Positions 26,254-34,523 of a DNA stretch of 64,000 nucleotides are shown one piece after another (the stretch's first letter is position 1; every line of letters starts with the position of its first letter). Where the stretch lies: the NCBI GenBank assembly GCA_033283165.1, contig JAWMQL010000004.1, forward strand, positions 310,001 to 374,000, in the 5' to 3' direction. The translations under genes were made by a program, and so were the position numbers. The notes under the pieces are model-generated. The model worked only from the letters and a program-made list of their open reading frames with translations. It made no database searches and was not told the origin of the DNA. The DNA comes from JAWMQL01 sp033283165 (GTDB taxonomy: Bacteria; Pseudomonadota; Gammaproteobacteria; Pseudomonadales; Halieaceae).

Positions 26254-26927
26254 TCAGCGGAGGTGCTTCCGGAAGAAATTCACGGTGACGTCGTACGCGT
26301 CCCGCGCTTCCTGCAGCTCGACTACCAGGGTCGATTCTACCCCGGCCTTGAGCAGGCGCGAGTTGGTCACGATGGCGGGGCTGAGATCCATGGCCCGCGT
26401 CCCGGTGATCACCAGCGTTGGCGGAAACTTCCCGATCACCTCGGGGGTGCAGGGCCGGTGAAACGATCGGGCCACTCTTGTCGGCGCCGTCAAAATAACC
26501 ACGCGGCCGTCTGGGCGCTCAGGGCGCCCCCGGCGGAACCGCCGTAGATGCCGATGTGATTCGGCTGGTAGGTTTGCAGCAGTGCTTTGTACACGGCCGC
26601 CACGTCCTCGACCACGTCCACCGGGTAGGCCTCGAGCATGCCTTTTACCTTGGGCGCCAGACCCTTTTCCAGCCCGGCACGCCGCTCCTCGATGCTGATG
26701 TCTCCCGGGGCGGAGGTCATTGACGGCATCAACACGCGCTGCTGTTGCTGCTTCAGGGCGCCCTCGCTCAGGTAGGGGGAGGGGGGAAGATCGAACGCCG
26801 GTACATGAACGGTACCGTTCGGCTCGAATACGGGTCGCGCCGGTCGCTGACCGGCGGCGGGATGTTCCGCGGCTATCGCTCCAGCGGTGGCCAGGCATAA
26901 GGCCAAGACCGTGTACCGTATTTTCAT
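26254..26927 (-). pseudogene. Alpha/beta hydrolase remnant missing active-site segments
   Basis: Reading from ATG 26927, a signal peptide and the motif FEPNGTVHVPAFDLPPS mark an exported esterase family. The frame then passes from EAYPVDVVE directly to DVAAVYKALLQTYQ, so the HGGG oxyanion block is absent. The nucleophile region is present as GGSAGGAL. The frame stops near 26490, but another frame continues with FPPTLVITGTRAMDLSPAIVTNSRLL and finally EARDAYDVTVNFFRKHLR. The segment with the catalytic His (normally GMWH) is missing. Three losses and a frameshift make this a pseudogene. Its start overlaps the PACE stop codon (ATGA). Confidence 0.75.
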
Positions 26928-27358
26928 GTGGTTTTATTATTCCTGTAGCGGTGGCGCAAGTTATCGTATGCCCAGTGAAAAATATACGTGTAGATCAGGG
27001 TAAAGCCCATCAGCACGATGTCCAGCAGCAGCGCCTGGACAAAGCCGATGTCGAGGTACCACATCACGAAGGGCAGGAAGGTGACCACCAGGCTCAGCTC
27101 AAAGCCAATTGCATGCACGATGCGCACGCGCGTGGTGCGCTCGATACGCACATGGCCGAAAACCCGGTCGAAGACCAGGTTATAGAAATAGTTCATCACC
27201 AGGGCGATGCCGGACCCCACCAGGGAGGTCACCAGAGCCTGCTCGGCCTCGATCGGCGCGTCCGTCGACCCCAGCCAGTAGACCAGGGGGGTGATCATCG
27301 CAACCAGCAGCAACTCGAACAGGATCGACTGCAGCAGTCTTTCTTTCTGTGACATCAT
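26924..27358 (-). CDS. PACE-type multidrug efflux transporter
   Basis: Protein of 144 residues from ATG 27358 (or 27355), composed of two repeats of the bacterial transmembrane pair domain with four membrane segments. Typical features: QSILFELLLVAMITPLVYW, MNYFYNLVFDR, the second-half HAIGFELSLVVTFLPFVMWY, and YTYIFHWAYD. PACE proteins export biguanides, chlorhexidine or short polyamines using the proton gradient. Longer frames upstream are not supported. It is coupled to the esterase relic downstream by an ATGA overlap. Confidence 0.85.
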   Translation of the reverse strand: MMSQKERLLQSILFELLLVAMITPLVYWLGSTDAPIEAEQALVTSLVGSGIALVMNYFYNLVFDRVFGHVRIERTTRVRIVHAIGFELSLVVTFLPFVMWYLDIGFVQALLLDIVLMGFTLIYTYIFHWAYDNLRHRYRNNKTT

Positions 27359-27425
27359 GGCGAGCAGGGTCTTCCGTGCGATCCGGATTGCAGGCCGCCG
27401 GTTTCCGGGCCTCGAGCCGGCACTC

Positions 27426-28256
27426 TCATTGCCTGTCCACCACGATTCTGCGGCCGCGGGTACGGACGAACGGGCCGGCCACCTCGGGACCGTGGCCTTC
27501 CCGCAGGCGCTGTTCCACCTCGAACAGTACCGCCCGCGTGATATGGGCCAGTTCCAGCTCGTGGGCCTGCTCGAAACTGACCCAGTGCAGTTGCAGCAAC
27601 TCCCCCGAGCCCTGTGGTCGCTCGTGAACCTCACCCACCAGGTACCGGGCATCGGCCATGAAGAAGCGGGCGTCGAAACGACGATTGCGGTAGGCGGGTG
27701 TGATCGCCCTGGCAACCAGGTGCAGAACATCCAGGCGGGGATTGATACCGTGCCCCAGGAATTCGCGCCAGTGTGGTGACCGTGACCGCAGGGTGGGGCT
27801 GTCAGTCTCGCCCAGGATGAGGCCGGTTTCCTCGTAGGTTTCTCGAATAGCCGCCATGGCGAGGGCGCGGGCACGCGTTTCGGTGCACCCCTTCATCAGC
27901 CGTTTACGCACGGGCGGCAGCAGGTCGCTGGGTGGTTTCAGGCGGCCATCACCAGCATCCACCTTGCCCCCGGGAAACACATACTTGTTCGGCATGAACT
28001 TGTGACTGCCGGCGCGTTTGCCCATCAACAGCAGCGGCTGCGGGCCGTCCTTGCGCACGATGATCAGCGTGGCCGCGTCCCTGGGCCGCACGGCGGGGCC
28101 GCGCTGCCGCATTTCTGCGGAGGCGATATAGTCCTTGCCGGGTTGCTCCTCGAAGGGTACGCCGGCGGGCTGTGCCGATACTCTGCTCAAGGTATTATCA
28201 GGTGCAATAGGAACGGTCGCGGATTCTACCGCTTGTTGTTCTCGCGGTGAACTCAT
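27426..28256 (-). CDS. NUDIX hydrolase family protein
   Basis: Protein of 276 residues from ATG 28256 with GGGAGA upstream; the open frame extends further but into the previous gene. A NUDIX core starts at VFPGGKVDAGDG and, after an insertion of about 30 residues, AMAAIRETYEETGLILG completes the NUDIX box (REx2EE). The long insertion and length resemble NUDIX proteins of the CoA pyrophosphatase/NUDT19-like group, whose substrate may be CoA. It begins eight bases after the stop of the exported hydroxyacid dehydrogenase, so co-transcription is likely. Confidence 0.8.
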   Translation of the reverse strand: MSSPREQQAVESATVPIAPDNTLSRVSAQPAGVPFEEQPGKDYIASAEMRQRGPAVRPRDAATLIIVRKDGPQPLLLMGKRAGSHKFMPNKYVFPGGKVDAGDGRLKPPSDLLPPVRKRLMKGCTETRARALAMAAIRETYEETGLILGETDSPTLRSRSPHWREFLGHGINPRLDVLHLVARAITPAYRNRRFDARFFMADARYLVGEVHERPQGSGELLQLHWVSFEQAHELELAHITRAVLFEVEQRLREGHGPEVAGPFVRTRGRRIVVDRQ

Positions 28257-28264
28257 TCTCCCGC

Positions 28265-29401
28265 TCAGTAGCCCGCCTCGATGTCGACCTCGTTGAGCAG
28301 GCGTTCCCCGGCCAGGTAGCGGCGCAGGTTTTCCAGCGTGATGACCGCCAGGCGGTGCATGCTGCCACTGCCCGCGGCGGAGACATGCGGCGTGATGATC
28401 ACGTTGTCCATCCGCCACAGGGGGCTGTTCGCGGGCAGCGGCTCCGGTTCGGTGACATCCAGGCCCGCGCCGTGGATTCGGCCCGTTTGCAGGGCGCTGA
28501 TGAGGTCTCCCGTAATCGTGCTCTTGCCACGGCCGACGCTGAGGAAAATCGCCCCCGGTTTTACCGCCTCGAAAAACGCCCGGTCGAACAGGCCCGTGGT
28601 CTCGTCCGTCAACGGCAGGGCGTTGACCACCACGTCGGCCTGTGCCGCCAGTTCGAATAACTCCCCGGGCAGGCCGACCCGTTCGACGTAGTCCGGGCCG
28701 TTGCGCGACGAGTTGCGGATCGCGGTGACTCGCATGCCCAGGCCGTGGGCCCGCCAGGCAATCTGGCTGCCGATGCCGCCCAGCCCGACCACCAGCAGGG
28801 TTTTGCCCTTGATTTCACCGAACGTGGCCTCGCGGGCCAGCGCCGGGTCCCAGCTGTCCGCGCGCACGTAGGCCGGTAAGCCGCGTGCCAGGGACAACAG
28901 CATGGCAATGGTGTGCTCGGCGATGGCCGGTCCCGAGAGACGCTTGCTGTTACTGAATATTCGCCCCTCCGTCAGTTCGTCGGGCAGGCCCACACAGCGC
29001 TCGATACCCACGAAGTAGTTGTGTACCCAGAGCAGGCGTTTATCCGCGTTGGCCAGCAGGTCCCGGTTACACAGCCCGATGACCGCATCGGCCCCGGCCA
29101 GGGTCTCGCGGCTCAGGGTGAAATTCGGCGAGCGATCGATATGCAATTCGACGTCGCCGGCAATCTGTCGCAGGGACTGCTCGAATTGCGCCATCGCCTG
29201 GCCGAGGCCCTCAGGCAGGCTGACCACCACCCGGCGGGGCTGCCAGCGCGGGTTGCTGGACATGGGCTCGGTGGTTTCGCGCAGTTTGAATTCGGCGATG
29301 ATCCGGGTGGCCTCGGGGTCCGGTTCCAGGGGCCGTGCTTTGGCCGTGAGGCTGGTCAATACCACTGCGCCCAAAATGACGGCGAGGAATCGATGGGACA
29401 T
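28265..29401 (-). CDS. Exported D-2-hydroxyacid dehydrogenase family protein
   Basis: Protein of 378 residues. The first 22 residues (MSHRFLAVILGAVVLTSLTAKA) form a signal peptide. The rest is a full 2-hydroxyacid dehydrogenase: the NAD motif VVGLGGIGSQIAWRAHG, catalytic Arg in LSVGRGKSTI, Glu in LDVTEPEPLP, and His in ITPHVSA. These enzymes use NAD(H), which is not known to be available in the periplasm, so an exported form is surprising. It is either anchored with the domain in the cytoplasm or uses another cofactor. It is divergent from the dehydratase gene at 29624. Confidence 0.8.
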   Translation of the reverse strand: MSHRFLAVILGAVVLTSLTAKARPLEPDPEATRIIAEFKLRETTEPMSSNPRWQPRRVVVSLPEGLGQAMAQFEQSLRQIAGDVELHIDRSPNFTLSRETLAGADAVIGLCNRDLLANADKRLLWVHNYFVGIERCVGLPDELTEGRIFSNSKRLSGPAIAEHTIAMLLSLARGLPAYVRADSWDPALAREATFGEIKGKTLLVVGLGGIGSQIAWRAHGLGMRVTAIRNSSRNGPDYVERVGLPGELFELAAQADVVVNALPLTDETTGLFDRAFFEAVKPGAIFLSVGRGKSTITGDLISALQTGRIHGAGLDVTEPEPLPANSPLWRMDNVIITPHVSAAGSGSMHRLAVITLENLRRYLAGERLLNEVDIEAGY

Positions 29402-29504
29402 GTTGCGCTACTCCCTTGTCCGGGACAGGTTGATGTGCGATGAGGGTAAAGACGCTACAGGAACTTGCCGCCGTTGCCAATAATGCCGCGGCCCGGACGA
29501 CAAA

Positions 29505-29522
29505 CTGTCAAGTACTTTACAG
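29505..29522. promoter_or_regulatory. Imperfect 18-base palindrome between divergent genes
   Basis: The segment CTGTCAAGTACTTTACAG matches its own reverse complement at 16 of 18 positions. It sits in the 222-base spacer between the exported dehydrogenase (minus) and the IlvD/Edd dehydratase (plus). It is a candidate operator for a dimeric regulator. Its length and sequence differ from the HexR sites at 34.3-34.5 kb, so another regulator is inferred. Confidence 0.4.
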
Positions 29523-29623
29523 ACCCGGGCGGCCCCGGCGTGGAGTATACGGAAAAAGCGGCGGGAAGCGTTCCCAGGCGGCAGATCCCGCCTTCTGACA
29601 AAACAGTGTGCAGGTAAAACTTC

Positions 29624-31273
29624 ATGAGCGAGACCAGCAAGCGCAGCGACATCATTTCCAACAGCCCGAGCCCGATCCTGAACATGTTTCGTGCCGGCCT
29701 TCTGCAGGGGGCGGGCTACAGCACCCGCCGACTGGCGCATCGGCCACTGATAGCCATCGCCAACTCCCATACCGACCTCACCACCGGGCACTCTCACCTG
29801 AACATGCTGGCGGCCAGGGTACGGGACGGGATCATCGCCGCCGGGGGCGAGGCGGCCGAGTTCAATGTGCCGGCGCCCTGCGACGGGGTGGCCATGGCCC
29901 ACGATGGTATGCGGTTTGTGCTGGCCCAGCGCGACCTGATTGCCGACACGGTGGAAACACACCTGCGCTCACAGCCCTATGACGGGGTGGTCATGATCGC
30001 GAGCTGCGACAAGATCAATCCCGGTATGATGATGGCCATGGCGCGGCTCGACCTGCCCGCCATTTATCTCTCCGGCGGACCCGGCCAGATGGACATCCGC
30101 AAACACGCCACGCCGCAGGGCTCGATCGACCACAACGACTACCCCGATGACCCGGAATTGACCCGTCGCACCTTCACCTGCTCGACCTGCGGGGCCTGCG
30201 AGATCATGGGTACGGCGAATACCTTCCAGTGCCTGGCCGAGGTGTTGGGCCTGTGTATTCCGGGTAGCGCCAATATTCCCGGTTGGCACAGCGACAAGCT
30301 GGAAGCGGCCCGGCTCAGCGGCGAGCGCATCGTGGAGATGGTCCGGGAGGGATTGACGGCCGGCCGGATGTTCACGCCCCAGTCGCTGCAGAACGCGGTC
30401 CGGGCCAATATGGCGATCGGTGGCTCCACCAATGCCACCCTGCACCTGCCCGCAATTGCCCACGCCGCCGGCATCAGCATGAACCTGGATGACTTCGACG
30501 CGGCCCGGGAAGTGCCCACCCTGCTGGCGGTCAGCCCCAACGGACCCTGGGGAATACAGGATGTCTGGGCGGCGGGCGGTATGCCGGCGGTGATGAAGCG
30601 CATTGAGTCGCTGCTGGATACCTCCTGCATGACCGTGATGGGTGAACCCCTGCAGGCGATCATCGATGCCGCGGTGGTGGCCGACAGCGAGGTGATCCCG
30701 CCGCTGGAGAAAGCATTCCGGCCCACCGCGGGCATCGCTGTCCTGAAGGGCAATCTGGCTGCGGACGGCAGCGTCATCAAGGCCGCCGGTGTGAGCGAGT
30801 CGATGCACCAGTGCAGCGGCCCCGCGCGCTGTTTCGACTCCGAGGAAGAGGCGCTGGTGGCGATCAACGGGGGTGAGGTGCAGCAGGGCGAGGTGGTAGT
30901 GTTGCGTTACCAGGGCCCGAAAGGTTCCCCGGGCATGCCCGAGATGCTGGGGGCCACCCTGGCCCTGAAGAAAAATGGCCTGGACACGGCGGCCCTGGTC
31001 ACCGACGGAAGGTTCTCCGGCGCCACCTCCGGTCCCTGTGTCGGCCATGTCTGTCCCGAGGCTTCGGACGGCGGTGTCATCGCGCTGGTGCAGGATGGCG
31101 ACATCATCGAGATCGATATCCCCAATCGCCGCCTGAACCTGCTGGTAGCGGATGATGAACTTGCCCGCCGTCGGGACAGCTGGCAACCTGTCGAGAAAAG
31201 CGTGCCCCCGGGCTTCATGCGGCGCTATCGCAAGTATGTGCGGCCGGCCTGTGAGGGTGCCATACTCGACTAA
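29624..31273 (+). CDS. IlvD/Edd family dehydratase
   Basis: Protein of 549 residues with the [Fe-S]-binding and substrate motifs of the IlvD/Edd superfamily: CDKINPGMMMAMARL, FTCSTCGACEIMGTANTFQ, GGSTNATLHLPAI, and DGRFSGATSGPCVGHV. It converts 2,3-dihydroxy acids to 2-oxo acids. Dihydroxyacid dehydratase (valine/isoleucine) and sugar-acid dehydratases share these motifs. It lies 36 bases before a quinohemoprotein dehydrogenase and near eda, so dehydration of an aldonate (gluconate, xylonate or similar) is a fair guess. The alternative is a standalone IlvD serving ilvE/ilvB. Confidence 0.85.
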   Translation: MSETSKRSDIISNSPSPILNMFRAGLLQGAGYSTRRLAHRPLIAIANSHTDLTTGHSHLNMLAARVRDGIIAAGGEAAEFNVPAPCDGVAMAHDGMRFVLAQRDLIADTVETHLRSQPYDGVVMIASCDKINPGMMMAMARLDLPAIYLSGGPGQMDIRKHATPQGSIDHNDYPDDPELTRRTFTCSTCGACEIMGTANTFQCLAEVLGLCIPGSANIPGWHSDKLEAARLSGERIVEMVREGLTAGRMFTPQSLQNAVRANMAIGGSTNATLHLPAIAHAAGISMNLDDFDAAREVPTLLAVSPNGPWGIQDVWAAGGMPAVMKRIESLLDTSCMTVMGEPLQAIIDAAVVADSEVIPPLEKAFRPTAGIAVLKGNLAADGSVIKAAGVSESMHQCSGPARCFDSEEEALVAINGGEVQQGEVVVLRYQGPKGSPGMPEMLGATLALKKNGLDTAALVTDGRFSGATSGPCVGHVCPEASDGGVIALVQDGDIIEIDIPNRRLNLLVADDELARRRDSWQPVEKSVPPGFMRRYRKYVRPACEGAILD

Positions 31274-31309
31274 TGGCTTCCTGCAAACCAGTCCACGAGG
31301 CATAACAAC

Positions 31310-33415
31310 ATGCAAGGCAGACTGCTTATTATCTCAACGCTGGTCACCCTGGTACTCACGGCGGCATCCCCGGGAGCCGCGCTGGCTGCTGAATCGCCGG
31401 TCTCCGCTGCCGGGGATCCCGGCAACTGGCCGCGTCACGGGCGCAACGCGGGCGAGGAGCGCTTCTCGCCACTGGCCACCATCAACGCTACCAATGTCGA
31501 CAAGCTGGGTCTTGCCTGGAGCCACCAGTACGAGTTGAACCGGGTTGTTGAAGCTACCCCGATCGTGGTCGACGGGGTGCTCTACACCACCGGCGCCTAC
31601 AGCATGGTGTATGCCCTGGATGCGAAGACCGGCGAATTGCTGTGGAGTTACGATCCGGAAGTCTGGCGCGGCGTCCAGGGTCGCGGTTGCTGCGACGCGG
31701 CGAATCGCGGGGTGGCCGTGTGGGAGGGAAAGGTCTACGTGGGGGTCTACGACGGCCGGCTCGAAGCGCTCGACGCCCGCTCGGGCAAGTTACTGTGGTC
31801 GGTTAACACCCTGATAGACGAGGACCGCAATTACACAATTTCCGGGGCGCCACGCGTGGTCAAGGGCAAGGTGATCATCGGCAACGGCGGTGCCGAATTC
31901 GGGGTGCGCGGCTACATCACGGCCTACGACGCCGCGACCGGCAAACAGGCCTGGCGTTTCTTCACCGTGCCGGGCGACCCGGCCAGGGGAGACGAGTCCG
32001 ATACCATCACCATGATTCGCAAGACCTGGTACGGTGACCAGTACTGGCACCAGGGCGGTGGTGGCACGGTGTGGGACTCCATGGCCTACGACCCAGACCT
32101 GGACCTGCTGTACATCGGGGTCGGCAATGGTTCCTACTGGAATTACAAGCTGCGTTCCGAGGCGAAAGGCGACAACCTGTTTCTGTCCTCCATCGTGGCC
32201 CTGCGCCCTGACAGCGGTGAGTACGTCTGGCACTACCAGACCACCCCGGGTGATGCCTGGGACTACACCGCGACCCAGCACATCATCGTTACCACACTGG
32301 ATATCGACGGCAAGCCGCGCCGGGTGGTGATGCAGGCCCCCAAGAATGGCTTTTTCTATGTCCTGGACGCCGCCACCGGTGAATTCCTGTCTGCGGAGGC
32401 CTTTGGCGAGGTCACCTGGGCGACGGGCATCGACCCCGAGACCGGGCGGCCCATCCTGGATCGCGAGGTCGCGGACTACTGGAGCGACAATGAGCCCAAG
32501 ACGGTTTTCCCCGGTTCCCAGGGCGCGCACAACTGGCCGCCGATGAGTTATAACCCGTACACCGGCCTGGTCTATATCCCCCAGCAGGTGACGGCTGAGC
32601 ATTACGTCCCCCTGGCAGAGGCAGCGCCGGTTCGCACCGGTGTACCGAACCTGGGTCTTGAGATGCCGGTGGTGCCGGAGACCATCGATGCCGTGGAGGA
32701 GCTGGCCACGGTGTACCGGGGCAACCTGGTCGCATGGGATCCCCTGAAGCAGGAAGCGCGCTGGACCCAGCCCTACGAACACGCCCACAACGGCGGCACC
32801 CTGACGACCGCGGGCAACCTGGTATTCCAGGGCACCGCGGACGGGCGGGTGGTGGCCTACGCGGCCGATAGCGGCGACCTGCTCTGGCAGCAGCAGGTAT
32901 CGACCGGTGTCCTGGCCGGGCCGGTCACCTACGAGGTCGACGGTGAGCAGTACGTGGCTTTCAACGCCGGTTGGGGTGGGTCGTTCGTGGTGACCTTCGG
33001 CGCCCTCGCGCAGCGCACCCGGGTGCTCCCGGACTCCAGGTTGTACGTCTTCAAACTGGGGGGCAAGGCCACGCCGCCCCCGGTCCGACGCCGCACCGAG
33101 CAGTTGCCGAACCCGCCGCCGGTCACCGCCGACGCTGCCGCGGTGGCCGAGGGTGGTGAGCTGTACGCCAACCATTGCGGCGGCTGTCACGGCCTGTCCG
33201 CCATGAGTGCCGGCTTCATCCCGGACCTGCGCTACCTCTCGCCCGAATCCCGGGAAGAGTTCCTGCCTATTGTTTACGGCGCGCGCTCCAACAAGGGCAT
33301 GCCGCCGTTCGGCGGCATCCTGGAGCCGGCGCAGATCGAGAAAATCCGGCAGTACATCCTGCAGCGCAGCCACGACTGGCGCGCCCAGCTACTGCAACAC
33401 GGGCTGGCGGAATAG
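31310..33415 (+). CDS. PQQ-dependent quinohemoprotein dehydrogenase
   Basis: Protein of 701 residues. A signal peptide (about 1-26) is followed by an eight-blade PQQ propeller with WPRHGRNAGEERFSP, an adjacent-cysteine pair in GRGCCDAANRG (typical disulfide near PQQ), and GNGGAEFGVRGY. The C-terminal cytochrome c domain has heme motif CGGCH and the Met ligand in KGMPPFGG. This is the type II periplasmic alcohol dehydrogenase architecture. It could oxidise a primary alcohol or polyol and pass electrons to a periplasmic cytochrome. It shares a likely operon with the upstream dehydratase. Confidence 0.9.
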   Translation: MQGRLLIISTLVTLVLTAASPGAALAAESPVSAAGDPGNWPRHGRNAGEERFSPLATINATNVDKLGLAWSHQYELNRVVEATPIVVDGVLYTTGAYSMVYALDAKTGELLWSYDPEVWRGVQGRGCCDAANRGVAVWEGKVYVGVYDGRLEALDARSGKLLWSVNTLIDEDRNYTISGAPRVVKGKVIIGNGGAEFGVRGYITAYDAATGKQAWRFFTVPGDPARGDESDTITMIRKTWYGDQYWHQGGGGTVWDSMAYDPDLDLLYIGVGNGSYWNYKLRSEAKGDNLFLSSIVALRPDSGEYVWHYQTTPGDAWDYTATQHIIVTTLDIDGKPRRVVMQAPKNGFFYVLDAATGEFLSAEAFGEVTWATGIDPETGRPILDREVADYWSDNEPKTVFPGSQGAHNWPPMSYNPYTGLVYIPQQVTAEHYVPLAEAAPVRTGVPNLGLEMPVVPETIDAVEELATVYRGNLVAWDPLKQEARWTQPYEHAHNGGTLTTAGNLVFQGTADGRVVAYAADSGDLLWQQQVSTGVLAGPVTYEVDGEQYVAFNAGWGGSFVVTFGALAQRTRVLPDSRLYVFKLGGKATPPPVRRRTEQLPNPPPVTADAAAVAEGGELYANHCGGCHGLSAMSAGFIPDLRYLSPESREEFLPIVYGARSNKGMPPFGGILEPAQIEKIRQYILQRSHDWRAQLLQHGLAE

Positions 33416-33439
33416 CCCGTCAGCCTGTCTGTCGGGCTA
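33413..33439. terminator. Hairpin between convergent genes
   Basis: TAGCCCG (33413-33419) pairs with CGGGCTA (33433-33439) across a 13-base loop, at the junction of the dehydrogenase stop and the hexR stop. A clear T-run is absent, so termination strength is uncertain. Confidence 0.35.
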
Positions 33440-34282
33440 CGCTTCGGGGTGTCGGGTTGGAGCGAGATTACGCTTGACCTTCTGCAGGTGCCGGGTGAGC
33501 TCGTCCCCGTGACGCAGCGCCAGGCAGGTCGTCAGGATATCGATGATGACCAGCTGGACGATGCGCGAGCTCATGGGGGTATAGCGTTCGGTGTCCTCAG
33601 CGCTTTCCACCGCCAGCACCACGCCGCACTGCCGCGCCAGAGGTGAGCCCGGCGCGGTGATGCCCAACACCCGGGCGCCCGTGTCCGCGGCCAGCTCCGC
33701 CAGTTCGACGACCGCCGTGGTCCTGCCGGTGTAGGAGATGCAGATCAGGCAATCGCCGGAAGACAGGCCGGTCACCGCCATGCGCTGATTGATCAGGTCG
33801 GTGTAGGCCGCCACCGGGACCGGGAAGCGCAGCAACTTGTGCTGCGCGTCCAGTGCGACCGAGGCCGAGGCTCCCAGGCCGCACAGCACGATGGAGCGGG
33901 CATTCGCCAGGTAATCCACCGCATCGCGCAGGGCGCCGGGGTCCAGGTGCTGGCGGGCGTTGTTCAGGCTGGCCCGGGTACTTTCAAATACCTTGGCCGC
34001 GACCTGGGCCGGGGTATCCTCCGGCTCGACATCCGGCGCGATGCGCGGTTCCCGGAGCGCCAGTTCCCCCGCCAGGGCCAGCTTGAAATCCGGGAAGCCC
34101 TTGAAGCCCAGCCCTGTGCAAAAACGGTGCACCGTGGGTTCGCTGACCCCGGCGAGGCGGGCCAGGGCGGCGGTGCTCATGGACACGATGGCCCCGGGAT
34201 CGCGCACGACGCAGGCGGCGAGTTTGTGGGCTGATTTACTGCGTTTCGCCCGGGTATCGGCCAACTCGGCGAGTAAGGTCAC
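33437..34282 (-). CDS. hexR: RpiR-family transcriptional regulator HexR
   Basis: Protein of 281 residues: N-terminal RpiR helix-turn-helix (about 1-77; MSTAALARLAGVSEPTVHRFC) followed by a SIS sugar-phosphate-binding domain (about 110-240; VLCGLGASASVALDAQHKL, CISYTGRTTAVVELAELA). HexR represses Entner-Doudoroff and central carbon genes and is released by KDPG. It diverges from eda, and canonical HexR sites lie between them (34311-34325 and 34495-34509). It is therefore likely autoregulated and controls eda to ppc. Confidence 0.92.
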   Translation of the reverse strand: MTLLAELADTRAKRSKSAHKLAACVVRDPGAIVSMSTAALARLAGVSEPTVHRFCTGLGFKGFPDFKLALAGELALREPRIAPDVEPEDTPAQVAAKVFESTRASLNNARQHLDPGALRDAVDYLANARSIVLCGLGASASVALDAQHKLLRFPVPVAAYTDLINQRMAVTGLSSGDCLICISYTGRTTAVVELAELAADTGARVLGITAPGSPLARQCGVVLAVESAEDTERYTPMSSRIVQLVIIDILTTCLALRHGDELTRHLQKVKRNLAPTRHPEA

Positions 34283-34310
34283 GGTGAAGCCCTCTTTAAT
34301 TTCAATAAAA

Positions 34311-34325
34311 TGTAATAAAATTTCG
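34311..34325. promoter_or_regulatory. Probable HexR operator at the hexR promoter
   Basis: TGTAATAAAATTTCG agrees at 13 of 15 positions with the HexR consensus TGTAATWWWATTACA. It lies 29 bases upstream of the hexR start, on the minus strand, which fits autorepression. Confidence 0.6.
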
Positions 34326-34494
34326 CTATAGTTTCAAGTGGTAGTTCCGGTGCCTCGTTGATTTTCTGGCGAGGGTCAGCGATTAAAGCGGTTTTACAAG
34401 TGAATTATGGGTTTTATCTGGCCAAAACAGCGCTCTGTTACTTTCTCCCGTCCTGGGCTTGAAAATTTCCTGTCAGGGTATTACAGTGCGCGAA

Positions 34495-34509
34495 TGTAAT
34501 TTAATTACA
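34495..34509. promoter_or_regulatory. HexR operator at the eda promoter
   Basis: TGTAATTTAATTACA is an exact match to the known HexR consensus TGTAATWWWATTACA. It ends only 14 bases before the eda ATG at 34524, so bound HexR would block transcription of the eda-GAPDH-gap-ppc genes. The site leaves little room for a 5' untranslated leader. Confidence 0.85.
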
Positions 34510-34523
34510 GCATGCGGGGTCCC

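Noticed and set aside
26924..27874. 316-codon reading frame for the PACE protein
   Set aside because: The first 172 codons overlap the NUDIX gene and are Arg/Ser/Trp-rich without homology; the family begins at 27358.
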